Shown here: positions 1 to 11,012 of the stretch, piece by piece
How positions within the stretch are numbered: position 1 is the first letter of the stretch
How the letters are laid out: the number at the start of each line of letters is the position of its first letter
Assembly: GCA_026636295.1 (NCBI GenBank)
Contig: CP089464.1
Location: 496,001 to 560,000 of the forward strand
Reading direction: 5' to 3'
Length of the DNA: 64,000 bases
From: Medakamo hakoo
Taxonomy: Eukaryota > Chlorophyta > Trebouxiophyceae > Coccomyxaceae
Program-made: the position numbers and the translations under genes
Notes under the pieces: generated by a model
Databases searched by the model: none
The model's input: only the letters and a program-made list of their open reading frames with translations
Told to the model about the DNA's origin: nothing

Positions 1-939
1 GCCGCCGCGGCCGCCGCCCTGTCGTCCCGCCCGGGCGTGGCCGCGGTCTTGGACGTCGTGTTGCAGGGCGCCGGCGGTGGCGTCGTGGACGGCCTGGTGC
101 GCGGGGCGGGCGCGCTGGACGCGACGGCGCTGGTCGTTGGCCCGCACGCCGTCGGGGCGGGCGGCCCTAAAGGCGGCTGGGCGGGCCCGTTTGCGTCGCT
201 GCTGTTCTCCAGCGCGGCGGCCGCGGCCGCGCTCGCGGCGCCCGTCCCCGTCGTCGTCCTGCCCGTCATCGATGGAGGAGGCGGGCCGCCCGGCACAGGC
301 GCGTCGCCGCCGCCCGCCGTGCCGCCGTCTCGCCCCGTGCGGCGGGTGCTGGTCGCGGCGGCGGAGTGCGGCGGCAGCGGCGCGGCCGCCGCCGCGGCCG
401 CGGCCGCGTGGGCGGCGTCGACCCTGTTCGCGCGCGGCGACGGCGGCGGGGGCGGGGAGGTCGTCGTCTACCACTGCGTGCGCCGGGGTGGCGGCGGCGC
501 GTTCGGGCCGGACGGGATTTTGCTGTCCGCGCCGCCGCCGCCGCCGCCGGGTGGGGCGGGCGGGGCCGCGTGCGAGGGTCCCGGCGGCGGAGAAGACGAC
601 GCGTGGGCCGCGGGCTGCGACGACCCGGCCGTCGCGTCCGCGCTCGCCAGCGCGACGGCGGCGCTGGAAGCCGCCCTCGCCGCCAGCCCCGCGCCCGCAG
701 CCGCGGCCGCCGCGGGCGTCGCCCTGCGCGCCCTGGCCCGCGCGGGCGCGTCCCCCGGCGAGGCCATCCTGGACGCCGCGCCGGCCTTTGACGCGCTCGT
801 GCTGACGCACCACCCCAAGGGCTGGCTGGGCCGGGTGCTGACCGGGTCGGTGGCTGCGGCCGTCCTGGCCCGGGGCGCGTGCCCGGTCCCCATCGTCGTG
901 CTGCACGCCGGTGCCGCCGCGGGCGGCGGGAAGGAGTGA
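1..939 (+). CDS. Tandem universal stress protein (USP) domain protein, C-terminal part
   Basis: The reading frame is open from the first base and ends at TGA 937-939, so the start lies upstream of the window. Two USP-like alpha/beta halves can be seen. The first ends with a helix and strand reading VPVVVLP. The second starts with the strand VRRVLVAAAE and ends with a GWLGRVLTGS nucleotide-binding-type loop followed by CPVPIVVLHAG. The USP signature G-x2-G-x(n)-G-[ST] is recognisable in the second half. USP proteins bind ATP or AMP and are linked to stress signalling; that role is inferred from the family. The domains are stretched by Ala- and Gly-rich low-complexity linkers typical of this genome. 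It could equally be the C-terminal tail of a larger transporter, since only the last 312 residues are visible. Confidence 0.6.
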   Translation, partial: AAAAAALSSRPGVAAVLDVVLQGAGGGVVDGLVRGAGALDATALVVGPHAVGAGGPKGGWAGPFASLLFSSAAAAAALAAPVPVVVLPVIDGGGGPPGTGASPPPAVPPSRPVRRVLVAAAECGGSGAAAAAAAAAWAASTLFARGDGGGGGEVVVYHCVRRGGGGAFGPDGILLSAPPPPPPGGAGGAACEGPGGGEDDAWAAGCDDPAVASALASATAALEAALAASPAPAAAAAAGVALRALARAGASPGEAILDAAPAFDALVLTHHPKGWLGRVLTGSVAAAVLARGACPVPIVVLHAGAAAGGGKE

Positions 940-1029
940 TGGAGGACAGAGCGCGCGGCGCGTGGTGGGGGTTGTGAGTTGATTTCGCAAAGAAGGCCCG
1001 GGACAGGGGCGCCCCGCTTGTTCTTTTAC

Positions 1030-1070
<41 letters not shown>

Positions 1071-1360
1071 CACACACCCAACTTGTTTTTTCAGGAGGGG
1101 GCAAACACAGGAAGGCCAGAGCCGCGGAGCGTGAGAAGGCGCGCGCGCGCGCGGCGGGGAGTGAAGGGGGGAGGGTCGGGAGGACGCACACACGCCCCGA
1201 CCCCCGGACAGCCCCCGCGCGCGCGTCGCCGCGCCACCCGTTCCCCGCTCGACGGGCAGTGCCCTCTTTCCATCGCTCTCTCTCCAAAAAGGGGGAAACA
1301 CACAACGCACCGCGCGCGCACACACGCACACGCACACACACACACACACCAAAAATCCAC
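940..1360. other. Convergent intergenic region with CA microsatellites
   Basis: This lies between the convergent ends of the USP gene and the histone-like gene. It holds two CA/CG dinucleotide tracts and no supportable gene. A TTACA (TGTAA on the minus strand) occurs at 1027-1031, more than 300 bases past the histone stop. It is the only possible algal polyadenylation motif I noticed here. Confidence 0.5.
1034..1069. repeat. (CA)18 microsatellite
   Basis: An uninterrupted CA dinucleotide run of 18 units. A second, shorter and imperfect CA tract lies at about 1317-1349, just past the stop of the neighbouring gene. Confidence 0.9.
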
Positions 1361-2806
1361 TCAGTCAGACTCGGAGGACGTGCCCGACGTGCCCTCCTCC
1401 TCCGACGGCGTCATCTCTTCCTCCGACGGCGAGGACGCGGCGCGGCGGCCGCCCCGGCCGCCGCCGCCCCGGCCGCGGGCGGGGGCTTCTTCTTCTTCTT
1501 CGGACGCCGAGCTCGTAAACGTCGACATCGACGGCGTGGACGACGACCGCCAGTCCATCATCGAGTCATTGTCCGTCGAGCCCGTCGGAATGTGCGGCTC
1601 GGAGCCTTCCTCGGCCTCGCCGCCGCGCGCGCGCAGGGCCTCCGTCTCCTTGCGCTTCTTGGCCAGGTCCTTTTTGGCCTGGCCGGCCGTCTGGTGGGGC
1701 AGGTCCTCGGCCGGGGACAGGGCGGCGGCCTTCTTGGCGCCGCCGCCGCGCTTGGCGGCCGCGGGCGCCTTGGCGCGCTTGGCGGCCGACCCGGCCGCGG
1801 CGCCGCGGCCGCCCGCCGCCTTCTTGGCGCCGGCCTTGGCCTTGGGCTTGGCCGCGCGCGCGGCCTTGGCGGCCTTGGGCTTGGAGACGCCGGCGGCCTT
1901 GACCTTGGTGGCGGCGCGGGAGGAGGCGCGCGACGACTTGGCCGGCAGCCTGTAGGAGCCCTGTGGTGGTGTCGGGGCCCGGCGGGGGGAGAGAGTGAGT
2001 GAGAGGGGTGGCGGACGGCGTCTCTCTCCCATCCACCCCCCACCCCACCCACCCCCCTCCCCTCCCCTCCCCCTCCACCCTTTTACCTTGACGTGCACGA
2101 TCTCGCCCTCGTCCGCCATGTCTTTCAGCAGGGTGTTGATGCGCTTGTGGAAGCCGGACGGCATGTGTTCCGGGCCGTGCTCCTCCTGCCGTGTGTGTGG
2201 TGGTGAGGGGAGGAGGGGGGTGGGAAAAAAAAACAAAAAGGGGGGCGAGGCGAGAGGCTGTCCGTGCGCCCGCCCGCCCCTCCCTCGGCTTTTTCCGCCT
2301 CGGGCCCTCCACCCGCAGCAGCGCCCACCCCGCGCCACCACCGGCCCGTGCCCAGCCCGACCACTCACTTCCATGTGCTTCTGGATGCGCTGGCGCGACA
2401 CCGCCTTGCGCGGCGCTTGGTCGTGCTGTGCGTGCGTGGGGGGGAGAGGGGGCGTGAGAGAGGAGGCGAACGGGTGCGCTGCGCGGGCGCGCCGCCCCCG
2501 AAGGGGCACCCCCGCAAAAAAAAAAAGCGGGCGCCGCCCGGCCGGGGGGGGGTAACGACCGTGCGTCCCGCCATTTCTTCGCCGGGACGGTCGCCCGGGT
2601 CCGCCCCGGCGCCCGCGAGGGGGTGGGCGGGCCGAGGGACGGCCGGAAGAGGGGGCCGGCCGCGAGAGAAAAAAAAGGGGGGGCGCGGCCAGCGCACAGG
2701 GGGCCGCGCCCTCCGCCGCCTGCCCCGCCCCGCACCCGGTCCCCCGCCCCCCTCTCACCTCCTGCTCTAGGAAGTCCAGGCACATCTGGCGCATCGTCTT
2801 CGTCAT
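1361..2806 (-). CDS. Linker-histone H1/H5-like protein with acidic Ser-rich tail
   Basis: Hand-spliced as complement of exons 2759-2806, 2369-2425, 2087-2185 and 1361-1960, giving 267 residues. All introns are GT-AG and in phase 0. Residues 1-75 form a winged-helix-like block (KAVSRQRIQKHME, then PSGFHKRINTLLKDM, then GEIVHVKGSYRLPAK), which ends in the way an H15 domain does. Residues about 75-150 are a Lys/Ala/Pro tail (KPKAAKAARAAKPKAKAGAK) typical of H1. The protein then changes character into a Ser/Asp/Glu-rich end finishing SGTSSESD, with repeated S-x-E-E-E motifs that look like casein-kinase-2 sites. The role would be nucleosome linker binding. The acidic C-terminal tail is unusual for H1, so a specialised chromatin protein carrying an H15 fold is possible. 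Confidence 0.75.
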   Translation of the reverse strand: MTKTMRQMCLDFLEQEVRGGRGTGCGAGQAAEGAAPCALAAPPLFFLSRPAPSSGRPSARPPPRGRRGGPGRPSRRRNGGTHGRYPPPAGRRPLFFFAGVPLRGRRARAAHPFASSLTPPLPPTHAQHDQAPRKAVSRQRIQKHMEVSGRAGHGPVVARGGRCCGWRARGGKSRGRGGRAHGQPLASPPFLFFFPTPLLPSPPHTRQEEHGPEHMPSGFHKRINTLLKDMADEGEIVHVKVKGWRGRGGEGGGWGGGWMGERRRPPPLSLTLSPRRAPTPPQGSYRLPAKSSRASSRAATKVKAAGVSKPKAAKAARAAKPKAKAGAKKAAGGRGAAAGSAAKRAKAPAAAKRGGGAKKAAALSPAEDLPHQTAGQAKKDLAKKRKETEALRARGGEAEEGSEPHIPTGSTDNDSMMDWRSSSTPSMSTFTSSASEEEEEAPARGRGGGGRGGRRAASSPSEEEMTPSEEEGTSGTSSESD

Positions 2807-3152
2807 GATTGGCAGGCGGTTTGAGAGGGGTGCGGGGTTTTTTGTTGGTGGGCGGGTGGGCGGGTGGGTGGCTGGGGACGGCAGAGTGAGTGGGCGCGCG
2901 CGGTTGACCCGCCACCCCACCACCCCACCCTAGTGTTTTTGCTGTCTCACGTCCATCCGAAAGGCGCGCACGCCAGGAAGCTTTCCGTCACACACCACAC
3001 ACACGCGCGCGCGCACTCTCTCTCTCTCCCTCTCTCTCTCTCTCTTCACCCACGCGCATGCGCACAACAAGTGAGCGCGGTTGCCCCCTTCTCCCTCCCT
3101 TTCCCTCTCTCATAATCCTTTTTTTTTTGGCGGCGTCGTTGTTTGTGTGTTT
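2807..3152. other. Upstream region of histone-like gene
   Basis: Promoter side of the linker-histone-like gene and 3' side of the SCD6-like gene. It contains alternating CA/CG and CT-rich runs (about 2994-3047) and an AT-poor sequence elsewhere. No gene or recognisable motif was seen. Confidence 0.5.
3001..3047. repeat. CG/CA then CT dinucleotide tract
   Basis: An alternating CGCGCGC stretch runs directly into a long CT dinucleotide run with few interruptions. It lies in the intergenic space upstream of the minus-strand linker-histone-like gene. Confidence 0.8.
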
Positions 3153-4996
3153 TCAGGCCGCGGCCACGGCCTGGCGCCCGCCGCCGCCACCGCCACCACC
3201 ACGGCGGCGGCCACCGCCCTGGCCGCCCTGACCCTGGCCCTGGCCGCCGCCTTCCCCCCGCGGCGGCCGGCCGCCGCGGGCCTGGCCCTGCGGCGCGCCG
3301 CGCTGGTGCGCGGCCGGGGCGCCGCCGGCGCGGCCGCCGCCGCCGCGGCCACCGCCACGGCCGCCACCGCCGCCCTGGGGTCCACCCGCCGACACGCGGG
3401 CCACCCAGGCGCCCGGTTCGCCCGGGCGCGGGCGTGGGGCGACGCCCGTGCCGCCGAAAGTTTCGATGTCCACGCGGCGCTGGTCGGCCGCGCGCGCGCG
3501 CGGCGGGGGTTGCGCCGCCGCGGCGGCGCTCGGCGCCGCGGGCGCGCCCGTCCCGCCGCCGCCACCCGAACTGCCCAGCGAGTCGAAAAAGTCGTCCGGG
3601 TCGTAGGCTTTTTTCGCCGCGGCGGCAGCGGCGGCCGCGGCAGCGGCAGCGGCGGCAGCGGCCGCGGCCGACGCGGCGCCGCCGCCCCCACCCGCGGCCG
3701 CGACAGCCGCCGCTTCCTCTGAGATTTTAGTCTTGTCGAAGCCGGCCAGCGCCGCCTGGAAGTTGAACTCTTCTTTAGGGACGGCGATGGGCGGCGCGGG
3801 CGGCGGGCGTGGGACGGGCGGGCCGCGCGGCTGCTGCTGTTGGTGCGGGCCGCCCAGGCCGGGAGGCGGGCGGCCGCGGCCGCGTCCACCCCCGCCGGCC
3901 GGTTGCGCCGTGGGAGGCGGCGCGCGCGGCCCGCCCGCCGCGTTGGCGTACGACGTCGGCGCCGGTCGGGGCTGCTGCGTCACGGCGACCGTGGGCGCGG
4001 GCCGGGCGGCGGGCGGAGGTGGGGGCGGCCGCGGCGCAGGCGGCGCAGGCGCAGCCGGCACGGCCGGCAGAGGAGGAGGGGCAGGCGCCACGGGCGCCGG
4101 CGGAGGAGGAGGAGGCGGAGGAGGCGCGCCCCACGCCGCCGTCGGGGCAGCGCCGGCAGCCGGCGGCGGCGCGCCCCAGGGCGACGGCGCGCCAAAGGCG
4201 GACGGCTGGTTTTGGGTGTGGGATGGCAAGGGGTGAGAGGTGGGTTGGAGATGGAGGAGAAAAAACCCGCGCGCCTCTCCCAAAAAAACTCACCGCTGGG
4301 GGCGGCGGCGGCGGCGGCGGCGGCGGCGGGGCCGCGGGCGGGCCGTTGGTCAGGACGACCAGGTCGGCGATGTCTTGGCCTGTTGGATGGACGGAGGGGC
4401 GGTGGGCGTGGAGAAAAAAGATGGGGGGAGGGAGGGGGGAGGGTGCGGCCGCTGGCGTTTCTCTTCGCAGCGTGCGACCACCCCGCGCTTTTTTCTCTTC
4501 CCTCACCTTTGAAGACGATGCAATCAAACGTTTCCGCCGCGGGCGGCAGCGGCGGACCCTGAGTGGGCCGGTCCTCCGTGCCAAAGGAGCGGACTGTGCG
4601 TGTGGATGGGCGGGCGTGGGGCGTGAGTTTTTTTTCTTCGTCTAGAGGCAAAGCCGATGGGCGGCAGGGGAGAGCGATGCGTTTGCACAAAAACGCGCGA
4701 GGCACGGAAACCGCCTTTGCCACGTGCCCACCCGCCGCGGCGGCTGGTGAGATCAGATTGTCGGCCACGCCGCCGTGCGGGTGGATGGGCTTGTAGGAGG
4801 GGGCGTGCGTGCGGCCGCGGGCGTGTTGTGCGCCGCGCGGCCAGCACCCCTGTCGGGCAACAAAGCACACACCGTTTGTCAGGGCAACGGTGCCTTGGGC
4901 GATGTCCAGCTGGGCCATGGTGCCCTCATAGCGAATCTGGCTCTTGGTGATGACAGAAAGCAGCGATCCGAGCATGGGAGCGCCGCCGTCGGCCAT
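3153..4996 (-). CDS. SCD6: SCD6/LSM14/DCP5-type mRNP protein
   Basis: Exons on the complement: 4873-4996, 4507-4593, 4294-4379 and 3153-4205, giving 449 residues. The N-terminal LSm14 domain is clear when spliced: LLSVITKSQIRYEG, then TVALTNVRSFGTEDRPT, then FDCIVFKGQDIADLVV (residues about 9-80). After a long Pro/Ala linker come an FDF-type motif, EEFNFQAALAGFDK (about 241), an FFD box, YDPDDFFDSLG (about 300), and a TFG box, RRVDIETFGG (about 341). A Gly/Arg-rich RGG-like tail ends the protein. All three boxes in this order define the SCD6/RAP55/DCP5 family, which represses translation and promotes decapping in P-bodies. The gene is transcribed divergently from the WD40 gene 203 bases away. 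Confidence 0.92.
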
Positions 4997-5199
4997 GATG
5001 GCTGAGTGTTTTTTTTGTTGAACAGAGAGGTCAGAGAAAAAAAGAGTGACGGGCTCTCCCTCGTGACCGAGTCTCACTCGTCTTTTTTGGTGAAGAGTCG
5101 CGAGCTCTCGGCGGCCCGACGCGGCCTGGCGTCTCCTGCGCGGGAGTACGGGCGCACCGCCCACACCTCAGCGCCCCGCGGACGAATTGAAAAGAAGAA

Positions 5200-8100
5200 A
5201 TGGCGGACGCGCCGGCCGAGCCTGCACCACCCCAACCGGCCGCGCGCTCGCCGCGCTCGTCCAGCGGCCCGCTCGCGCCCACGCTCGTCGCGGCCCTGTC
5301 CATCCGGGCGCCGACGGCCGCGGCGGACGATGCGGGAGGCAAGCCGGCAGGCCGGCGCACCCCACGCGGCGGGAGGCGGCGGTCCACGGGGGGCGGCGAC
5401 GGCCCCACTGTCGCGGACGCGCTTTCAATGCTCGAGGAGCAAAACGCACCGCCGACTTCGACCAGCCCGAAAGGCCGGCGCCGGCCGACGCCGCCTCCGC
5501 CTCCGCCGCCACCTCAGCAGGCAGATGATGGGTCTGCGGACGAGCTGGTCGTGCTGAAAGACCTGGACACGGGCAAGGAAGTCCGCGTGGAAAAGGTGAG
5601 CGGAGGGCAGACACGCATGCGCGCTGCGCTCACCGTCGTTTTTTTTTTCGTTCGCGTCGTCGACCCGGCCCTGTCGAGTCTGCGTCGCTCCGCTCAGCAA
5701 TGACGCCTCACGCGCACACACGCACGCACCCACACTCCACAACCCCAAACAGCGGTACACCATCCGCGACCTGACGACCGGCCAGCTCTTCCTGCTGGAG
5801 TCCGCTGACCTGCCGACCTCGGACGGCGAGTGCGGCAGCGGCGGGCCGGGCAGCGTGGCCGGCGGCGGCGGCGGCCCGCGCGTCACGGACCTCGCGTCGG
5901 GCAAAGCCTTCACCCTGGCCGACTTCGACCGCGTCCTGGGCCTGCACTCTGGCTTGGAAGCCGTGCGGCGAGGGCGGGCCAGCACGGCCGCCGAAGCCGG
6001 CTGCGACAGCGGGAGTGGGGCGAGTGGGGGCGCCCTTCCATCCGTGGGCGGCGCGCTGCCGCCGGCGGGTTCGGGCGCGGGCGCCTGGGTGCGCCGCGCC
6101 CTGGCCCGGGCGCGCGGGTTAGGAGGCGGCGGCCAGGCCGCGCGCCGGCGGAGGGCGACGTCCACGGCCGGCGGGGAGCCGTCGCCCGCGCGCGCGGCCC
6201 CGCCCGCCCGCCCGCACCCGCCCCACCTGCTGGCCGCGGCCGTCGGTGCGGCGGCGGCGCGGCCGCACGCCAAGCCGGCCGGCTTGGAGTCTGCGACGAC
6301 GTCCGCGTCGACGACCGTGGCGGACGAGCCGGAGGGTGCGCCCGCCGCACAGGCGCGGCCGCACCACCACCACAGGGCGTCGCTCGACTCGCCCGCCTCG
6401 TCCGCGTCCACCCTCGGCGGCGGCGGGTCGGCCACGCCCGCCGCGTCGGCTGCCGCGCCCCTGGCCCCGGGCGCCCTCATTCCCGTGACTGTGCACAGGG
6501 CGGCCCACCGCTCCCTGTCCCGCCTCACCCTCGTCCAGGCGCTGCCCGTCCACGACGGGCCCGTGTGGGCGGCCGCCTTCTCGCCCGACGGCGGCTTCCT
6601 CGCGACGGCCGGCGCGGACGCGGTCGTCAAAGTGTGGGAGGTGGTGCCGGGGCGGGCCGCGGCGGCGGACGCGGCGGCGGACGCCGACGCCGCCGCCGCA
6701 GCAGCAGCAGCAGAAGCAGCAGCAGCTGCAGCAGGCGCCAGCCGTGGCTCCACGCCAGCCGTGGAGGAGGACGGAGGGGCGGCCGCCCTGCCCGCACCGC
6801 CGGCGCCCGCGCCCCTGCCACCACCCCCGCCACCACCACCACCACTGCTGAAGCCGTCCCCGCTCCGCGCCTGGTCGGGCCACCGGTCCGACGTCCTGGC
6901 CCTGGCCTGGTCGCGCTCCGGCTTCCTGCTGTCCGCGTCCATGGACAAGGCCGTCCGCCTGTGGCACGCGACGGCGGACCCGTGCCTGCGCGTGTTCCGG
7001 CACTCCGACTTTGTGACGTCGCTGTCGTTCCACCCGGCCGACGACCGGCTGTTTGCCTCTGGCTCCATCGACGGCCGGGCCCGGCTGTGGTCCATCCCGG
7101 AGGGGCGGGTCGCCGCCGCGGCGGACGTGCGGGACATGGTGACGGCCGCCGCGTTCGCGCCCGACGGGTCGGCCCTGGCGCTCGGCACGATGAAGGGGCG
7201 GGTCCACGTGCGGTCGCTCGCGGGGAGCCTCGACGGCGGCGGCGGCGGGAGCGAGGAGGGCGGCGGCGGGGAGAGCGCCGCCTCCAGCCCTGGCGGCCCG
7301 CACTCCCGGCTGGCCCTCGAACACGAGGCCGTCCTGGACGTGCGCAATCGCCGTGGCGGTGACGCAGGCGGGCGGAAAGTGACGGGCATTGCTTTCGCGC
7401 CGCCCAGTGCGGGCGGCGGCAGCGGCCCGGCCGCGGGCGGGCCGCACCCCACGCCCTCCACCGCCGCCGCGTCGCCCACGGCGTCCGCCCGGCGCCGCCG
7501 CATGCTGGTCACCACCAACGACTCCCGCGTCCGCTTGTACGACGGCTGCATCCAGGCCGCCAAGTTCAAGGGCCACGCCAACCGGCACACCCAGCTGCGG
7601 GCGGTGTGGGAGGAGGGCGGACGCCGCGTGCTGTGCGGCAGCGACGACGGCCGGGTGGTCGTGTGGGCCGTGCCCCCGCGGCACACGGCGACGTCGCCCA
7701 CGCCCGCGTCGCCCGGCGCGTCTTCCCCGCCGTCCGCGTCCTCCGTCATCCCGCCGCGGGCCAAGGTCGGCGCGTACGAAGCCTTCCAAGCGTCGGCCGA
7801 GGGCGTGACGGTCGCCCTGTTTGGGCCGGGCGGGTCCGCGGCGACGCGCCCGGCGCTGCCCGCGTCAGCGCTCGCGTCCGGCCGGCCCGCCGGCGGCGCG
7901 GCGGGCGCCCTGGCCCGCGCCGTCGCAGCTGCGGGCGGCACGGGCGGTCAGGCCGGAGCTGCGCTGGCCGCCCGCGTGGGCGCGGCCCGGGCGTGGGCGC
8001 GGAGCGCGGGCGGCGCGGACGAGGGCGCGGCCGCAGGCGCGGCCGCGCTCGTGGCCGCGGGCGGCGCAGCCGCCGCGGCCGCCGCGCTCGCGGCGGCGGA

Positions 8101-8215
8101 CGCGGCCATGGCCGCCGCTGCAGCGGGGCCGGGACCGGGCACCCTCATCGTCGCGGCCGGGTACGGCGGCGAGCTGCGCGTGTTTGAGAGCGCGGGCGTT
8201 CCCGAATGGATTTGA
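5200..8215 (+). CDS. WDR44-like WD40 repeat protein
   Basis: Two exons, 5200-5595 and 5753-8215, giving 952 residues. The N-terminal third is disordered, with Pro and Ala runs. The WD40 core starts near residue 395 with HDGPVWAAAFSPDGG and TAGADAVVKVWEV. It continues with GHRSDVLALAWS, SMDKAVRLWH, FVTSLSFHPADDRLFASGS, IDGRARLWSIPEG, MVTAAAFAPDGSALALG, then NDSRVRLYDG and LCGSDDGRVVVWAVP. The order and wording of the blades match plant and animal WDR44-type proteins, in which SMDKTVRLWH and GSLDAKVRIWSIP are typical. In animals WDR44 binds RAB11 and acts in endosome recycling; the role here is inferred. A 120-residue Ala-rich insert separates the last blade, GYGGELRVFES, from the rest. Confidence 0.85.
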
Positions 8216-8445
8216 GAGGAGTGGGCGGTGTGGGCGTGTTGACGGAACAAAAAGAAACACACCTCCAGATTTTTTAAGCACAACCGCCCGCACGCACGCC
8301 CGAGCCCACCGCCCTCCCTTCTCCTTGTGTTCACCCCGCCACGCGCGGCCCTGACCCCACTCCCTCCCCTCCCCCCCCCTCCTCTCTGAGACAGGAATCC
8401 CAGGGAACTCTCCAGGGAACCCCCTCCACCACCACCCCCTGCCCC

Positions 8446-10691
8446 TCACCGCGCCTCTTCTTCCAGGGCCCGGAACCGGTCGGCCAGCTCTTCGCCCAGC
8501 TCGCGCAGCTTGTCCCGCAGCGGTCCCTCGCCCTGGGCCGGGTCTTCGAACTTCTGGGAGGAGAGCTTGTGCAGGACGTCGCCCAGGCGGGCTTTGATGA
8601 GCGCGAAGGTGACGCGGCCAGACGCAGACGCTGGCGCGGGCGCGCCGCGGCCGGCGCCGCCGCCGCCGCCGCCGCGCTCCACGGCCGCCGTCGCCAGGCG
8701 GTGGAAGGCCACGATGTTGCGCAGCATGCCCACCGTCTTGTAAAACGGGCAGTACCGGTCGTACGGCGTGAACGAGTTCTGCTGGAGGAAGTCGTCTTTC
8801 AGGAAGCGCGCCGTCTCCAGGACGACCTTGTCGCCCTCGGCCAGCGAGTCCTTGCCGACCAGTTGCACGATCTCGTTCAGGTCGTCCTCCTTTTGCAGGA
8901 CTTCGCGCGCGGCCTTGCGCAGGGACACGAACTCCGGGTCGAAGGACGCGTAGAAGGGCTCCAGGGCCTTGTCGTACTTGGAGTAGGAGATCAGCCAGTT
9001 GACGGACGGAAAGTGCTTGCGCTGCGCGAGCTTTTTGTCCAGGCCCCAAAAGACTTGGACGATGCCGAGCGTGGCGGACGTGACCGGGTCGGAGAAGTCG
9101 CCGCCCGGCGGGGAGACGGCGCCGACGACGGTGACGGACCCCTCCCGGCCCGGGGAGCCCAGGCAGGACACGCGGCCGGCGCGCTCGTAGAAGGAGGCCA
9201 GGCGCGCGCCCAGGTAGGCGGGGTACCCCGAGTCGGCGGGCATTTCCGCCAGGCGCCCGGAAATCTCGCGCAGGGCTTCCGCCCACCGGCTCGTCGAGTC
9301 GGCCATCATGGAGAAGTTGTAGCCCTGGTCCCGGAAGTATTCCGCCAGCGTGATGCCCGTGTAGATGGACGCCTCCCGCGCGGCGACGGGCATGTTGGAC
9401 GTGTTGGCCACGAGCGTCGTGCGCTTCATGATGGACTCCTCCCGCCCGTCGGGCGTCGTCAGCGTCAGCTGGGGAAAGTCCATGAGGACTTCCGCCATCT
9501 CGTTGCCGCGCTCGCCGCAGCCGACGTAGATGATGCCGTCCGAGTTGGAGTACTTGGACAGGGCCTGGGAGATGACGGTCTTGCCGCACCCAAACGCGCC
9601 CGGGATGGCGCACGTCCCGCCCAGCACGGACGGGAACAGGCCGTCCAGGACGCGCTGGCCCGTCAGCAGCGGCGTCGACGCCAGCAGCTTGGACGCGACG
9701 GGGCGGGGCGCGCGCACGGGCCAGGCTTGCAGCATGGTGTACGACTTGGTGACGCCCTCAAACTCAAGTTCCAGGACCGTGTCCTCCAGCGTGTACGTGC
9801 CGGGCGGGGCGAGGTAGGTGACCGTGCCGCGCGCGCCCGGCGGCGCCATGACCCGGTGCTCCAGCAGCGAATTCTCTGGCACCGTGCCGTAGATGTCACC
9901 GCCCGCCACGCGGTCGCCCACCTTCAAGCCGGGCGTCGGCGTGAAGTCCCAGGCCGCCGACCGGTCCAGGGCGGGGACGTCGACACCGCGCGGGATGAAG
10001 ACGTCGCCCGACGCGGCCGCGATGGAGCGCAGGGGGCGCTGGATGCCGTCGAAGATCTGGCCGAGGAGGCCGGGGCCCAGCTCGACGGACAGGGGGCGGC
10101 CGGTGCGTTCGACGGTGTCGCCGACCGTCAGGCCGGACGTTTCTTCGTAAACCTGTGGGGGGGGGGGGGGGGGAGGGGGGGGATGGGAGGGGTGGTGCCG
10201 CGGCGCGCCGAGCGCGCTGCTCCCCCGCGCGCGCTCTCCCGTCTGCCCTCTCTTTCTTACCTGGATCGTGGCGGCGTCGCCCTCCAGCCGGATGATCTCG
10301 CCAATGAGGCGAGACGTGCCGACGCGGACCAGCTCGTACATGGCCGCCCCGCCCATGCGTTCCGCGATGACGACGGGCCCCGAGATGCGGCGGATGAGGC
10401 TGTGGGAGTGGGGGGAGTGGGGGAGGGAATGGCTTGAGAAAAACGGTTCCGGCGAGGGGGATGCAAGGCGCTGGTGGCGCCGCTGTTCATGCGGGTGTGA
10501 AGTGCCGACACCAGGGGTGTGCCTAGAAGGCAGCATGGCGGCAGGAGGTGGTGCAAGGTGGCGCGGGCGGCGTCCGCGTTTGAGCGATCGACGTTTCTTT
10601 CTCATGCCTCGACGTAGCTCGAGTCCCGCGCCTCCATCCCGAGCCTCGCTCACCCGTGCGCCCGCTCCGCGTGCTCATGGTCCTGGACCAT
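8446..10691 (-). CDS. VHA-A: V-type proton ATPase catalytic subunit A
   Basis: Exons on the complement: 10654-10691, 10261-10399 and 8446-10152, giving 627 residues, close to the usual 615-625. The start is a short 13-residue exon, [13 protein letters not shown], which splices in frame to [17 protein letters not shown]. Family blocks follow in order: [34 protein letters not shown], the non-homologous region, the P-loop [28 protein letters not shown], the Walker-B-side [19 protein letters not shown], and [16 protein letters not shown]. All nucleotide-binding motifs are intact. The protein is the ATP-hydrolysing subunit of the V1 sector and energises vacuolar and endomembrane acidification. A Gly-rich insert in the C-terminal helical region is a local embellishment. 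Confidence 0.98.
10157..10182. repeat. G-run (C-run on the coding strand) beside a splice acceptor
   Basis: Seventeen Gs, an A, then eight Gs. On the coding (minus) strand this is an almost pure poly-C tract immediately before the CACAG acceptor of VHA-A exon 3, so it serves as the polypyrimidine tract. Confidence 0.85.
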
Positions 10692-11012
10692 GGTCAAAGG
10701 TGTCTGTGTGGGTGCGTGCGGCCCTCCCTGCCTCGGACAGAGAGAGCGGAGGAAACGCAGCGAGAGCGAAAAAAGACGTTTTGGTCGCGTCGCTCACTCT
10801 ACACCGGACCTCTCCATCCTCTCTCCGTCCGTCCATCCAGCGCGCGCCGACACAAGCACACGCACACACAGGCGCGCCGCATCTTCCCACACACCACACC
10901 ACACGCAAGCACGCAAGCACACACACAACACACAACAAGAGCGCTACGGGAATCGCTCCTCGCCTCTTCCCATGCGTCAACCCCCTCCCCCCCCCTTTCT
11001 CCCCACACGCTC
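10692..11012. other. Intergenic region upstream of VHA-A
   Basis: The VHA-A promoter side and the 3' side of the enhancer-of-polycomb-like gene. Short CACA and poly-C stretches only; no gene or named motif was seen. Confidence 0.5.

Noticed and set aside
5425-7941. An 838-codon minus-strand frame.
   Set aside because: It is antisense to the WD40 gene, whose blades are clear on the plus strand. The minus frame has no recognisable domain.
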